DNA of 64,000 bases from Streptomyces sp. cg36 (lineage in GTDB: Bacteria; Actinomycetota; Actinomycetes; Streptomycetales; Streptomycetaceae), in the NCBI RefSeq assembly GCF_041080675.1, contig NZ_CP163520.1, forward strand, positions 5,518,001-5,582,000, read 5' to 3'. The position numbers and the translations under genes were made by a program. Below the pieces are notes generated by a model. The model searched no databases. It saw nothing but the letters and a program-made list of their open reading frames with translations, and was not told where the DNA came from. This document shows, piece by piece, positions 37,094 to 46,174 of this stretch. Positions within the stretch are counted from its first letter, which is position 1. Each line of letters begins with the position of its first letter.

Positions 37094-38104
37094 TCAGCCG
37101 TTCAGCTCGGCCAGCACCCGCAGTGTCGTCGGGTCCGGTGAGGTGACCAGGAGGTCCGTCACCGGGCCCGCGCGCCACGCCTGGAGCCGGTCCGCGATCC
37201 GCCCGCGCGGCCCGACCAGCGAGATCTCGTCGGCGAACGCGTCCGGCACGGCGAGCACCGCTTCCTCGCGGCGCCCCTCGGCGAACAGCTTCTGGATGCG
37301 GCGGGCCTCGCCCTCGTACCCCATCCGCGCCATGAGGTCGGCGTGGAAGTTGCGGGCGGTGTGCCCCATGCCGCCGATGTAGAAGCCGAGCATGGCCTTG
37401 ACCGGCAGCAGCCCCTCGGCCACGTCGTCGCAGACCCGGGCGCGCACCATCGGCGCCACCAGGAACCCCTCGCGCAGCCCGGCCAGCGCGCTCGCGTACG
37501 CGCCGGGCCGGTCGGGCGACCAGTACAGCGGCAGCCAGCCGTCGGCGATCTCGACGGTCTGGGCGATGTTCCTGGGGCCCTCGGCGCCGAGCACCACCGG
37601 CAGGTCCGCCCGCAGCGGATGCGTGATGGACTTCAGCGCCCGGCCGAGCCCGGTGCCGTCGGCGCCCCGGTAGGGGTGCGGGTGGAAGCGGCCGTCCAGC
37701 TCGACCGGCCCCCCGCGCGCGAGGACCTGGCGCACCACGTCCACGTACTCGCGGGTGGCGGTCAGCGGGCTCGACGGGAAGGGCCGTCCGTACCAGCCCT
37801 CCACCACCTGGGGCCCGGAGAGCCCGAGGCCCAGGGTCAGCCGGCCGCCGGAGAGGTGGTCCAGGGTGAGGGCGTGCATCGCGGTCGCGGTCGGGGTGCG
37901 GGCCGCCATCTGCGCCACCGCCGTACCGAGGCGGATCCGCGAGGTGTGGGCGGCGATCCAGGTCAGCGCGGTGAACGCGTCGGAGCCCCAGGCTTCCGCC
38001 GTCCACACCGAGGCGTAGCCGAGCCGCTCGGCCTCCTGGACGAGGGCGAGTTGGCCGGGGTCGGGGCCGCGCCCCCAGTAGCCGAGTGCGAGTCCGAGCC
38101 GCAT
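37094..38104 (-). CDS. LLM-class F420-dependent oxidoreductase (Rv3520c-like)
   Basis: 336 residues, luciferase-like TIM barrel. It shows LGLALGYWGRG, VWTAEAWGSDAFTALTWIA, IRLGTAVAQMAARTP, LDHLSGGRLTLGLGLSGPQVVEGWYG and VVLGAEGPRN. The arrangement matches the Rv3520c type found within the mycobacterial cholesterol region. It would transfer hydride between F420 and an unknown alcohol/ketone or enoyl substrate. ATG 38104 has AGGGGG upstream. A perfect CTGACGGATCGTCAG palindrome lies 22 bases before the start, tying it to the steroid set, although no KstR site is seen here. Confidence 0.85.
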   Translation of the reverse strand: MRLGLALGYWGRGPDPGQLALVQEAERLGYASVWTAEAWGSDAFTALTWIAAHTSRIRLGTAVAQMAARTPTATAMHALTLDHLSGGRLTLGLGLSGPQVVEGWYGRPFPSSPLTATREYVDVVRQVLARGGPVELDGRFHPHPYRGADGTGLGRALKSITHPLRADLPVVLGAEGPRNIAQTVEIADGWLPLYWSPDRPGAYASALAGLREGFLVAPMVRARVCDDVAEGLLPVKAMLGFYIGGMGHTARNFHADLMARMGYEGEARRIQKLFAEGRREEAVLAVPDAFADEISLVGPRGRIADRLQAWRAGPVTDLLVTSPDPTTLRVLAELNG

Positions 38105-38125
38105 GCCGACGCCCCCTGCCCGTAT

Positions 38126-38140
38126 CTGACGGATCGTCAG
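38126..38140. promoter_or_regulatory. CTGACGGATCGTCAG palindrome, F420 oxidoreductase promoter
   Basis: A perfect 6-3-6 palindrome 22 bases upstream of the F420 gene start, in a position to block transcription or translation initiation. It is the cleanest copy with 50546-50560. Confidence 0.6.
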
Positions 38141-38154
38141 CAGAGGGTACGGGA

Positions 38155-38187
38155 ACGGCCCCCCGCCCGGAAGGGGCGGGGGCCGTG
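38155..38187 (-). terminator. Stem-loop terminator downstream of the DUF-type membrane gene
   Basis: ACGGCCCCC...GCCC, loop GGAA, GGGC...GGGGGCCGT, immediately after the stop at 38209 on the minus strand and before the F420 promoter. G/C stem without a strong U-run. Confidence 0.65.
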
Positions 38188-38208
38188 CCGTCGCTCGGCG
38201 GGCGCGGG

Positions 38209-39033
38209 TCAGCCGCGCTGGATGCCGGTGGTGTCCTGGAGGACGCCGCGGCGCCCGTCCTGGGTCTGGGCGACCAGCGCGGCGCCGCGCTGCTCGACCG
38301 CCAGGTACCAGGTGCCGGGGGCGAGTTCGGCGATCGGCGTCGGGGAGCCGTCCTCCGCGTACAGCGGACGGGCCACCGGGACCGCGAACCAGAACGGGGC
38401 GAAGTCCCCGGCCGGAGCGCCGGCCGCGGCCGGCTGCTGGGCGGCGGCGGGCGACGGGGTCTGGCCGCCCTGGCTCGGGTCGGCGCCCTGCGCGCCGTAG
38501 GGCTGCGGCTGGGCGGCGGCGCCGGGGTAGCCGTAGCCGCCCGCGGGCTGGCCGCCGTAGGGCTGACCGCCGTACGGCTGGGCGACGGCCGGGCGCGGGG
38601 CGCCCATCAGCGGGGCCTTGAGGGCGCCGACCATCGGGCCCGCGACCGCGCCGGCGGCGAGCACCAGCGCGGCGATCAGGCCGAGGATCATGCCCGCGCC
38701 CGCGCTGTCCATGTCGATGATCGTCCAGAACGCGGTCCACGCGGCGAAGATCGTGAGCGCGGTGCCGAACTGCGCCAGGTCCATCCCGACGACCTTGCGC
38801 GGCTGCGGCAGCGAGCGGGCCACGACGATGAGGGCCGCCCCGATGATGCCCGCCAGGAACATGCTCATCAGCAGGCCCAGCGCGTCCCACGCGTTCGGCA
38901 CGTTGGCGTGGGAGCAGATGGAGCCGACGCACGCGTCGCCGACGGAGTAGAGATCGAGGAACGAGGCGATGAACAGCACCACCGCTGCTCCGATCACCAC
39001 GCCGTCGCCTCGCGTGAGGGAGCGGATGTTCAC
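38209..39033 (-). CDS. Four-helix membrane protein with Gln/Gly/Pro/Tyr-rich C-terminal region
   Basis: 274 residues from GTG 39033, which has AAGGA nine bases before it; ATG 39072 upstream lacks one. Four transmembrane helices cover residues about 10-140 (VVIGAAVVLFIASFLDLYS, LGLLMSMFLAGIIGAALIVV and so on), as in DUF5336-type actinobacterial proteins. A repetitive QPYGGQPYGGQPAGGYGYPG tail and a small C-terminal domain (FAPFWFAVPVARPLY...GTWYLAVEQRG) follow. Function unknown; possibly a membrane protein with a self-associating tail. Confidence 0.65.
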   Translation of the reverse strand: MNIRSLTRGDGVVIGAAVVLFIASFLDLYSVGDACVGSICSHANVPNAWDALGLLMSMFLAGIIGAALIVVARSLPQPRKVVGMDLAQFGTALTIFAAWTAFWTIIDMDSAGAGMILGLIAALVLAAGAVAGPMVGALKAPLMGAPRPAVAQPYGGQPYGGQPAGGYGYPGAAAQPQPYGAQGADPSQGGQTPSPAAAQQPAAAGAPAGDFAPFWFAVPVARPLYAEDGSPTPIAELAPGTWYLAVEQRGAALVAQTQDGRRGVLQDTTGIQRG

Positions 39034-39219
39034 GTGAATAGTCCTTATGGGTCGTCTCGTCGGGGCGGTCATCGCTGCCGCCGGTGTACGTGCACACGGC
39101 GCGAAGCACGGGTGTGGTTCCCCACCCGGGGAAGAATCTATCGTCTGGCCGCGCCCGACGTACCCCCGGTGTTCAGACCGTGACCGACCCGCAGCCGGAC
39201 GTCCCGGCCGGTGAGACGC

Positions 39220-40170
39220 TCACTTCAGCAGGAAGGAACCGATGCCGTCGGCGAGGCCCTGGGCCGCCTTCTGGCGCCACTGCGCGCTCTTCAGCAGCCC
39301 GGCGTCACGGGAATCCTGCATGTTCCCGCACTCGATGAACACCTTCGGCACGGTGGAGAGGTTGAGCCCGCCGAGGTCCTTGCGGACGTCCAGCCCGGTC
39401 CCGTCGCCGACGTAGTTGGAGGCGGCCGTCCCGGTCGCCGCCACGAACTTCCCCGCGATCCTCACACCCAGCTCACGCGAGGGCCCCACGATCGCCGCGG
39501 TGTCCGCCTTCCCCGCCTTCACCAGTGCGGGCAGGATCACATGGAAGCCCCGGTCGCCCTCGGGGGCGCCGTCGGCGTGGACCGAGACGACCGCGTCCGC
39601 CTTCGCCGTGTTGCCGATCCGGGCCCGCTCGTCCACGCACGGGCCGAAGGCGCGCTCCCCGTCCTGGGTGTAGGAGACGGTCGCGCCCTGCTTCTCCAGG
39701 AGCGCCCGCAGCCGGTGCGCGACGTCGAGGGTGAACGCTGCCTCGGTGTAGCCGTCGCGGGTGGCGGTGCCGGTGGTGTCGCACTCCTTCTTGTTCGTCC
39801 CGATGTCCACCTGGCGGTTGATCTCGGTGGGGTGCTTGAAGTTGCCCGGGTTGTGGCCCGGGTCGATCACCACGACCCGCCCGGCCAGCGGGCCGGTGGG
39901 CCGGGCGGGCCGGGGAGAGGCCGACGGCGAGGGGGTGGCCGTCACGGTCACCGTCGGCAGCTTGGCGTTCCCCGACGGGGGTACGGCCACCGACGCGCTC
40001 GGCAGCGGCAGCACCCTCGGCGGCTTGTCGTCCTGGCCGCCGGAGCCGCCCATGGCCTGCCACACCAGCCACCCGGCCAGGCAGGTCGGAACCAGCGCGG
40101 CGGTCGCGATGACGAGGTTGCCGCGCAGTCGGCGCCGGGCGGGGCTGGGGGACTCGCTGTCGTACGGCAC
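39220..40170 (-). CDS. N-acetylmuramoyl-L-alanine amidase (Amidase_3)
   Basis: 316 residues. An N-terminal membrane anchor (about 18-42) and a Pro/Ser-rich linker precede the Amidase_3 zinc domain: VVVIDPGHNPG (His), GYTEAAFTLDVAHRL (Glu), AVVSVHADGA (His) and VFIECGNM (catalytic Glu). The usual order of ligands is intact. It cleaves the lactyl-amide bond of peptidoglycan outside the membrane for growth or sporulation septum turnover. It is transcribed alone, toward the membrane protein gene. Confidence 0.9.
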   Translation of the reverse strand: MPYDSESPSPARRRLRGNLVIATAALVPTCLAGWLVWQAMGGSGGQDDKPPRVLPLPSASVAVPPSGNAKLPTVTVTATPSPSASPRPARPTGPLAGRVVVIDPGHNPGNFKHPTEINRQVDIGTNKKECDTTGTATRDGYTEAAFTLDVAHRLRALLEKQGATVSYTQDGERAFGPCVDERARIGNTAKADAVVSVHADGAPEGDRGFHVILPALVKAGKADTAAIVGPSRELGVRIAGKFVAATGTAASNYVGDGTGLDVRKDLGGLNLSTVPKVFIECGNMQDSRDAGLLKSAQWRQKAAQGLADGIGSFLLK

Positions 40171-40263
40171 GCAGCGATGCTAGCCGGGGCGGTGCGCGGC
40201 GGGCGGTCGTCCGGCGTGCGCCGAACGGGGTGCGGTGCGGGGCGCACGGGTGGTCGCGCGCCC

Positions 40264-40911
40264 TCACGCCCCGGGGCCGGTGCGGCGCAGCACCCGCAGC
40301 GACTCGGTGGCCGAGACCTCGGTGAACGCGCCGGAGGCGAGCGCGCGCAGATAGACGCGGTACGGGGCCTGGCCGGTGAACTCGTCGACCGGGTCCGGGA
40401 AGACGTCGTGGATCAGCAGCAGTCCGCCCTCGGCGAGGTGCGGGGCCCAGCCCTCGTAGTCGGCGCTCGCGTGCTCGTCGGTGTGGCCGCCGTCGATGAA
40501 GACCAGCCCGACCCGGCCGCCCCAGGCCCGCGCCACCTGCGGCGAGTGCCCCACGACCGCGATCACGTGGTCCTCCAGGCCCGCCCCGTGCAGGGTGCGC
40601 CGGAAGGTGGGCAGGGTGTCCATCAGCCCGACCTCGGGGTCGACGACGGCAGAGTCGTGGTACTCCCAGCCGGGCTGCTGCTCCTCGCTGCCCCGGTGGT
40701 GGTCGACGGTGACGGCGACGGTCCCGGCGGCCCGGGCGGCGTCGGCGAGCAGCAGCGTGGAGCGCCCGCAGTAGGTGCCGACCTCCAGGAGCGGCAGCCC
40801 GAGCGCCGCCGCCTCCACGGCCGCCGCGTACAGCGCGAGCCCCTCGGTCACGGGCATGAAACCCTTGGCGGCCTCGAAGGCGGCGAGTATCTCCGGCTTG
40901 GGTGTCGCCAT
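40264..40911 (-). CDS. Class I SAM-dependent methyltransferase (Methyltransf_24)
   Basis: 215 residues. Motif I is LLEVGTYCGRSTLLLADAA; then VTVDHHRGSEEQQPGWEYHD, VGLVFIDGGHTDEHASADY and GGLLLIHDVFPDP, a cephalosporin-hydroxylase/MT24-like pattern with a putative metal-binding D/H set. ATG 40911 has AGGAG upstream. It is divergent from the fadE34-like gene, and the KstR and CTGACG sites lie 127-157 bases upstream of its start, nearer to fadE34. The substrate is unknown. Confidence 0.8.
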   Translation of the reverse strand: MATPKPEILAAFEAAKGFMPVTEGLALYAAAVEAAALGLPLLEVGTYCGRSTLLLADAARAAGTVAVTVDHHRGSEEQQPGWEYHDSAVVDPEVGLMDTLPTFRRTLHGAGLEDHVIAVVGHSPQVARAWGGRVGLVFIDGGHTDEHASADYEGWAPHLAEGGLLLIHDVFPDPVDEFTGQAPYRVYLRALASGAFTEVSATESLRVLRRTGPGA

Positions 40912-41037
40912 GGCGGGGCTCCTGGGGCTCGTGCGCGGTGGCCGCGCGAGGGGTGCGCGCGAAGGCGCGGGCACGTGGGGAGGTGGTGCCACATCGTAAG
41001 CCGGGCGCCGTCCGGTTCCGCTCCTTCTCCCAGCCGT

Positions 41038-41052
41038 CTGACCTTCCGTCAG
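41038..41052. promoter_or_regulatory. CTGACGNNNCGTCAG-type palindrome, fadE34 promoter
   Basis: CTGACCTTCCGTCAG, one arm mismatch, ends two bases before the KstR site at 41055. Two proteins on the same face of DNA could exclude or assist each other. Confidence 0.5.
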
Positions 41053-41054
41053 AT

Positions 41055-41068
41055 TGAAACGTGTTCTA
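41055..41068. promoter_or_regulatory. KstR operator, fadE34 promoter
   Basis: TGAAACGTGTTCTA fully satisfies TNNAACNNGTTNNA, 47 bases before the fadE34 start. Confidence 0.75.
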
Positions 41069-41115
41069 GTCTGTCGCCGTTCCAGTGACGGCTCGCGGTC
41101 GGCGGGGGAGAGCGC

Positions 41116-43284
41116 ATGGGAATCGGGATCACCCGGGAACACCGGGAGCTGGCCGGATCGGTGCGCGGGCTGCTCGGCCGGGCCGCGCCCATGGACCGGG
41201 TGCGCGCACTGCTCGACGCGCCCGACCCCGCCGCCCGGCCCCCCTACTGGGACGCGCTGGCCGCGCAGGGGCTGCTCGGCATCCACCTCGGCGAGCGGCA
41301 CGGCGGCGGGGGCCTGCCCGAGCTCGCCGTCGTCCTGGAGGAGGCGGGCCGCGCCGCGCTGCCCGGCCCCTATCTGCCCAGCACGCTCGCGGCGGCCGTC
41401 CTGGACCGGGGCGGCCGGGCCGACCTGGCCGGGGCCGTCGCCGCCGGGGACCGCGTCGCCGCCGTGGCGCTCGGCCCCGGCACGCTCACCGCCGTCCCCG
41501 GCCCGGCGGGCTGGACGCTCGACGGCGCCGCCCCGCCGGTCCTCGCCGCGGCCCAGGCCGATCTGCTCGTCCTGGCCGCCGGGAGCGGCCGGGGCACGGT
41601 GTGGCTGGCGGTCGACGCGGCGGACCTCGCGGTGCGCGCCCACGACAGCGCCGACCCCACCCGCCCCACCGCCGAGGTCACCGCGCACGCCGCGGCCGTC
41701 CCCGCCGACCGCGCCCTGGCGGCCGGCCCCGCCCTCGTACCCGATCTGGCGGCCGTGCTCTTCGCGGCCGAGGCGTGCGGCACGGCGGGCTGGGCGCTGG
41801 ACACCGCCGTCGCCCACGCCAAGGTGCGCGAGCAGTTCGGCCGCCCCATCGGCGCCTTCCAGGCGGTCAAGCACCTGTGCGCCGACATGCTGGTACGGGT
41901 GGAACGCGCCCGGGCACTGGTGTGGGACGCGGCCCGGGTGGCGCAGGACGAGGTCCGGGAGAGCGGCGCCGGGGTGCGCGGGCTGGTCGCCTCGCTCGCC
42001 GCCGCCACCGCCCTGGACGCCGCCTTCTCCTGCGCCCAGGACTGCATCCAGATCCTCGGCGGCATCGGCTTCACCTGGGAGCACGACGCCCACCTCCATC
42101 TGCGCCGCGCCCTGGTCGCACGCCAGCTGCTCGGCGCCGGGGACGTCCACCGCCAGCGGGCCGTCGCGCTCGCCGGGGCCGGGGCGCGCCGGGTGCTGCG
42201 CACCGATCTGCCGCCCCGCGCCGAGGAGTTCCGGGCCCCGGCCCGCCGCGCCGCCGAGGCGGTGCGCGGCCTCGGCCCGGCGGCGGCCCGCCGCGCCCTC
42301 GCCCCCACCGGCTACGCGGTCCCGCACCTGCCGCCCCCGTACGGGCTGGGCGCGGACCCGGTCCAGCAGCTGGTGGTGCAGGAGGAGCTGCGGGCGGCCG
42401 GGGTGCGGCCGGTGGAGCTGGGGATCGCGGCCTGGGTGGTGCCCTCGCTGCTCGCGTACGGGACGCCCGCGCAGCAGGAGCGCTTCCTGCCGCCGACCCT
42501 GCGCGGCGACCTCCACTGGTGCCAGCTGTTCTCCGAGCCGGGCGCGGGCTCGGACCTCGCGGCCCTGCGCACCCGGGCCGAACGCACCCCCGACGGCTGG
42601 CGGATCACCGGCCAGAAGGTGTGGACGAGCTCGGCCCGCACCGCCGACTACGGCATCCTGCTCGCCCGCACCGACCCGGCCGCCCCCAAGCACGAGGGGC
42701 TGACGTACTTCCTCGTCGACATGAAGAACACGCCCGGGATCGACATCCGCCCGCTCAAGGAGATCACCGGCGACTCCCTCTTCAACGAGGTGTACTTCGA
42801 CGGCGCCCGGCTGCCGTCCGACGCGGTCGTCGGCGAGCCGGGCGGCGGCTGGCGGGTCGCCCGCAACACCCTCGGCAACGAGCGCGTCCACATGGCCGAC
42901 CAGGTGGCCTTCGACACCGGCCTCGAAGCGCTGCTCGCCCGCGCGGGCGAGCTCGACGGCGCCTGCCGGGCCCGGATCGGCGCCCTGGCCGCCGAGGCGC
43001 ACGCGCTCGCCTGCATCGGGCTGCGCACCACCCTGCGGCAGGTCTCGGGGCTCGAACCCGGCGCGGGCGCCAGCGTACGCAAACTGGTGCAGACCACCCA
43101 TCAGCAGAAGGTGGCCGAACTCGCCCTGGAACTCCTCGGCCCCGCGGGCGCGGTGGCCGAGGGCCCGGCGGCGGGGGCCGTGCACGGCTTTCTGATGTCC
43201 CGCTGCCTGACCATCGCGGGCGGCACCACCCAGGTTCAGCTGAACGTCGTGGCCGAGCGCATCCTCGGCCTGCCACGAGACTGA
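41116..43284 (+). CDS. fadE34: Double-domain steroid acyl-CoA dehydrogenase (FadE34-like)
   Basis: 722 residues made of two complete acyl-CoA dehydrogenase domains in one chain (about 1-350 and 365-720). Domain 1 carries AKVREQFGRPIGAFQAVKH and the catalytic Glu region ILGGIGFTWEHDAHLHLRRA. Domain 2 has WCQLFSEPGAGSDLAAL, ITGQKVWTSSA and the ending IAGGTTQVQLNVVAERILGLPRD. This single-chain alpha-beta layout and length fit mycobacterial FadE34 (KstR-regulated), which dehydrogenates the C5 side chain of steroid-CoA. FAD-dependent, cytoplasmic. It is followed 17 bases later by the ltp gene, so an operon. Confidence 0.85.
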   Translation: MGIGITREHRELAGSVRGLLGRAAPMDRVRALLDAPDPAARPPYWDALAAQGLLGIHLGERHGGGGLPELAVVLEEAGRAALPGPYLPSTLAAAVLDRGGRADLAGAVAAGDRVAAVALGPGTLTAVPGPAGWTLDGAAPPVLAAAQADLLVLAAGSGRGTVWLAVDAADLAVRAHDSADPTRPTAEVTAHAAAVPADRALAAGPALVPDLAAVLFAAEACGTAGWALDTAVAHAKVREQFGRPIGAFQAVKHLCADMLVRVERARALVWDAARVAQDEVRESGAGVRGLVASLAAATALDAAFSCAQDCIQILGGIGFTWEHDAHLHLRRALVARQLLGAGDVHRQRAVALAGAGARRVLRTDLPPRAEEFRAPARRAAEAVRGLGPAAARRALAPTGYAVPHLPPPYGLGADPVQQLVVQEELRAAGVRPVELGIAAWVVPSLLAYGTPAQQERFLPPTLRGDLHWCQLFSEPGAGSDLAALRTRAERTPDGWRITGQKVWTSSARTADYGILLARTDPAAPKHEGLTYFLVDMKNTPGIDIRPLKEITGDSLFNEVYFDGARLPSDAVVGEPGGGWRVARNTLGNERVHMADQVAFDTGLEALLARAGELDGACRARIGALAAEAHALACIGLRTTLRQVSGLEPGAGASVRKLVQTTHQQKVAELALELLGPAGAVAEGPAAGAVHGFLMSRCLTIAGGTTQVQLNVVAERILGLPRD

Positions 43285-43301
43285 GGGGAAGGTGAGGGCC
43301 C

Positions 43302-44489
43302 GTGCGCGCCAGCTGTGTCGCCGGGGTCGGCATGACCAGGTTCGAGAAGCCCGAGTCCCGGCAGTGGCAGTACTGGGACATGGCCCGGGAGGCGGGAGCG
43401 GCGGCGCTGGCCGACGCGGGCCTCCCCTACGAGCGGGTCGAGCAGGTGATCGCGGGCTACTGCTTCCAGCCGTCCACGGCGGGCCAGCGCGCCGCCTACG
43501 AACTGGGGCTCACCGGCGTCCCCGTCCACAACGTCAACAACAACTGCGCGACCGGCGCGAGCGCGCTGACCCTGGCGCGGCAGCTGGTGGCGGGCGGCGC
43601 GGCCGAGTGCGTACTGGCGCTGGGCTTCGAGAAGATGCGCCGGGGCGCCCTGGGCGGCGGCGACGGCGGGGACTTCGCGGTCTCCCCGGTGGCCCGCCAC
43701 TACGGCGTGATGGCCGCCGCCCACGGCTTCGCGGCGAGCCCGCCCACGGCGCAGATCTTCGGGAACGCGGCGCGGGAGCACATGGCGGCGTACGGGACGA
43801 CGCCCGAGCAGCTGGCGGCCGTCGCCGCCAAGAACCACCGGCACTCGGTGCACAACCCCTACGCCCAGTTCCGCACCGAGTACTCGGTGGCCGAGGTCCT
43901 CGCGGCCAAGGAGATCCACGCCCCGCTCACCAAGCTCCAGTGCTCCCCGACCTCGGACGGCGCGGCGGCGGCGGTCGTCGTCTCCGCGGAGTACGCCGCG
44001 GCCCACGGCCTGGCCGGGCGCGCGGTGGAGATCGTCGCGCAGGAGATGACGACCGACACGGAGGAGTCGTTCGCCTCCGGCCGGTGCGTCGACGTGGTGG
44101 GCGCGGGGATGACCCGCCGGGCGGCGCGGGCCGTCTTCGAGCGCTCGGGCCTCGGCATCGACGACGTGGACGTCGTCGAGCTCCACGACTGCTTCTCCGT
44201 CAACGAGCTCCTGACGTACGAGGCGCTGGGCATGTGCGCGCAGGGCGAGTCGGGAAAGCTGGTGGAGTCCGGGGCGACGACGTACGGCGGCCGGTGGGTG
44301 GTGAACCCCTCGGGCGGTCTCATCTCCAAGGGCCACCCGCTGGGCGCGACGGGCCTGGCCCAGACGGCGGAGCTGGTCTGGCAGCTGCGCGGCGAGGCGG
44401 GGGCCCGGCAGGTGGAGGGCGCGCGGGTGGGGCTGGCCCACAACATCGGGCTGGGCGGCGCGGCGGTGGTGACGCTCCTGCGGAAATAG
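43302..44489 (+). CDS. ltp1: Thiolase-like lipid-transfer protein (Ltp1/SCP-x type)
   Basis: 395 residues, highly similar in motifs to mycobacterial Ltp1. It shows GVGMTRFEKP, NVNNNCATGASAL (nucleophile Cys about 82), GREHM-type AAREHMAAYGTT, HRHSVHNPYAQF, LTKLQCSPTSDGAAAAV, VELHDCFSVNELLTYEALG and NPSGGLISKGHPLGATGLAQ. These thiolase-fold proteins act on acyl-CoA or do retro-aldol cleavage in steroid side-chain loss; Ltp1 itself has no proven reaction. The GTG start follows a GGAAGGTGAGGG region. It lies in an operon with fadE34. Confidence 0.87.
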   Translation: MRASCVAGVGMTRFEKPESRQWQYWDMAREAGAAALADAGLPYERVEQVIAGYCFQPSTAGQRAAYELGLTGVPVHNVNNNCATGASALTLARQLVAGGAAECVLALGFEKMRRGALGGGDGGDFAVSPVARHYGVMAAAHGFAASPPTAQIFGNAAREHMAAYGTTPEQLAAVAAKNHRHSVHNPYAQFRTEYSVAEVLAAKEIHAPLTKLQCSPTSDGAAAAVVVSAEYAAAHGLAGRAVEIVAQEMTTDTEESFASGRCVDVVGAGMTRRAARAVFERSGLGIDDVDVVELHDCFSVNELLTYEALGMCAQGESGKLVESGATTYGGRWVVNPSGGLISKGHPLGATGLAQTAELVWQLRGEAGARQVEGARVGLAHNIGLGGAAVVTLLRK

Positions 44490-44667
44490 CCGCGCCCCGG
44501 TCCGCGTCCCCGCCCGGGCACCCGTCGTGGCATCCCCTGCCCGGCCACACGTCGTGGCGGCCCCGGTCCGGGCGCTGATCCGGGCAGCCCCGCCACCTGC
44601 CCAACTCCACCTGGTCGAGCCGGGCTTGAGGACGGGGCGGGGTGGGGAGGCGAACCCCCGTGCGACC

Positions 44668-46104
44668 ATGGCCCGCATGGTTCAAGCGCCCGCGGACACC
44701 GCCTCCCTACCCACCCGGACCCCCACCGCCCGTACCTGGCTCGTTCTCCTGGCCGCCTGCGCCGGACAGTTCCTCGTCGTCCTGGACGTGTCCGTCGTCA
44801 ACGTCGCCCTGCCCTCCATGAAGTCCGGCCTCGGAATGAGCCCGACCGGACTGCAGTGGGTGGTGAACGCGTACTCCATCGCGTACGCCGGCTTCATGCT
44901 CCTGGGCGGCCGTGCCGGGGACCTCTACGGGCGCAAGCGCATGTTCCTCGTCGGGCTCGGCCTGTTCACCGCCGCCAGCCTGGCGGGCGGGCTCGCCCAG
45001 GAGGGGTGGCAGCTGCTGCTCGCGCGGGCCGTGCAGGGGCTCGGCGCCGCCGTGCTCGCCCCCTCCACCCTCACCATCCTCACCGCCGCCGTCCCCGAGG
45101 GCCCCGCCCGCACCCGGGCCATAGGCACCTGGGCGGCGGTCGGCGCGGGCGGCGGCGCGGCGGGCGGGCTGGTCGGCGGAGTGCTCACCGACACGCTGTC
45201 GTGGCGCTGGGTGCTGCTCATCAACGTGCCGGTCGGCGCGCTCGTCCTGACCGCCGCCGCGCTGTGGATCACGGAGAGCCGCGCGGGCGCCCGCAACCGG
45301 CTGGACCTGCCGGGCGCGGTCGCCGTCACCGGCGGGCTCGGCGTCCTGGCGTACGGCATCGTGCAGACCGAGGAGGCGGGCTGGACCGCGCCCCGCACCC
45401 TTGCCCCGCTGCTCGGCGGGGTGGCCCTGCTCGTGGCGTTCCTGTTCGTCGAGTCCCGTGCGGCGGCGCCGCTGATGCCGCTGCGGCTGCTGCGGCTGCG
45501 CGCGGTCTCCTCGGCGAACGTGGTGATGTTCGCCTGCGGCTCGGCGACCTTCTGCACCTGGTACTTCATGACGCTGTACGCGCAGAACGTCCTCGGCTAC
45601 ACCCCGCTCGGCGCCGGGCTCGCCCTCATCCCGAGCTCGCTGAGCATCGTCTTCGGCGCCAAGATCGCGCCCCGGCTGATGCCGGTGACGGGCACCCGCA
45701 ACCTCACCGTGCTGGGCGTGCTGATCGCCGCCGCCGGGTTCGGCTGGCAGTCCACGATGCAGGCCGGTGACCCGTACTGGATGTCCATCCTGGTGCCCGG
45801 CATCCTGATGATGACCGGCGCGGGCCTGGCCACCACCCCGCTGGCCTCCCTGGCCACCTCGGGCGCGGCGCCGGGCGAGGCCGGACTGGTCTCCGGCCTC
45901 GTCAACACCTCCCGCACCATGGGCGGCGCGCTGGGCCTGGCGATCCTGTCGACGGCGGCCACGGCCCGCACCGGCGACTCCTTCACCCCCGAGTCCCTCA
46001 CCGAGGGCTACGCCCTGGCCTTCCGCACCGGCGGCTTCGTCCTGCTCGCCAGCACGGTGGTGGCCCTGGTGTGGCTGCCGAGGACGCCGTCGGCGAAGCG
46101 GTGA
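44668..46104 (+). CDS. DHA2-type 14-helix MFS drug transporter
   Basis: 478 residues with 14 predicted helices. It carries the DHA2 motifs: LDVSVVNVALPSM in TM1, GGRAGDLYGRKR (motif A), GLGAAVLAPSTLTIL, and AVGAGGGAAGGLVGGVLTD (motif C). Unlike the pump at 3843 it ends at the normal point, without a C-terminal domain. Proton-driven efflux is expected; substrate unknown. ATG 44668 was chosen, with 44677 as an alternative; the ribosome site is weak. It stands alone and converges with the response regulator. Confidence 0.87.
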   Translation: MARMVQAPADTASLPTRTPTARTWLVLLAACAGQFLVVLDVSVVNVALPSMKSGLGMSPTGLQWVVNAYSIAYAGFMLLGGRAGDLYGRKRMFLVGLGLFTAASLAGGLAQEGWQLLLARAVQGLGAAVLAPSTLTILTAAVPEGPARTRAIGTWAAVGAGGGAAGGLVGGVLTDTLSWRWVLLINVPVGALVLTAAALWITESRAGARNRLDLPGAVAVTGGLGVLAYGIVQTEEAGWTAPRTLAPLLGGVALLVAFLFVESRAAAPLMPLRLLRLRAVSSANVVMFACGSATFCTWYFMTLYAQNVLGYTPLGAGLALIPSSLSIVFGAKIAPRLMPVTGTRNLTVLGVLIAAAGFGWQSTMQAGDPYWMSILVPGILMMTGAGLATTPLASLATSGAAPGEAGLVSGLVNTSRTMGGALGLAILSTAATARTGDSFTPESLTEGYALAFRTGGFVLLASTVVALVWLPRTPSAKR

Positions 46105-46174
46105 GGGCGGGGCCGTCCGGGCCGTCCGGGACATTCGGGCGGTCCCGGCCGTCCGGATCGGCCGGGCCGTCCGG

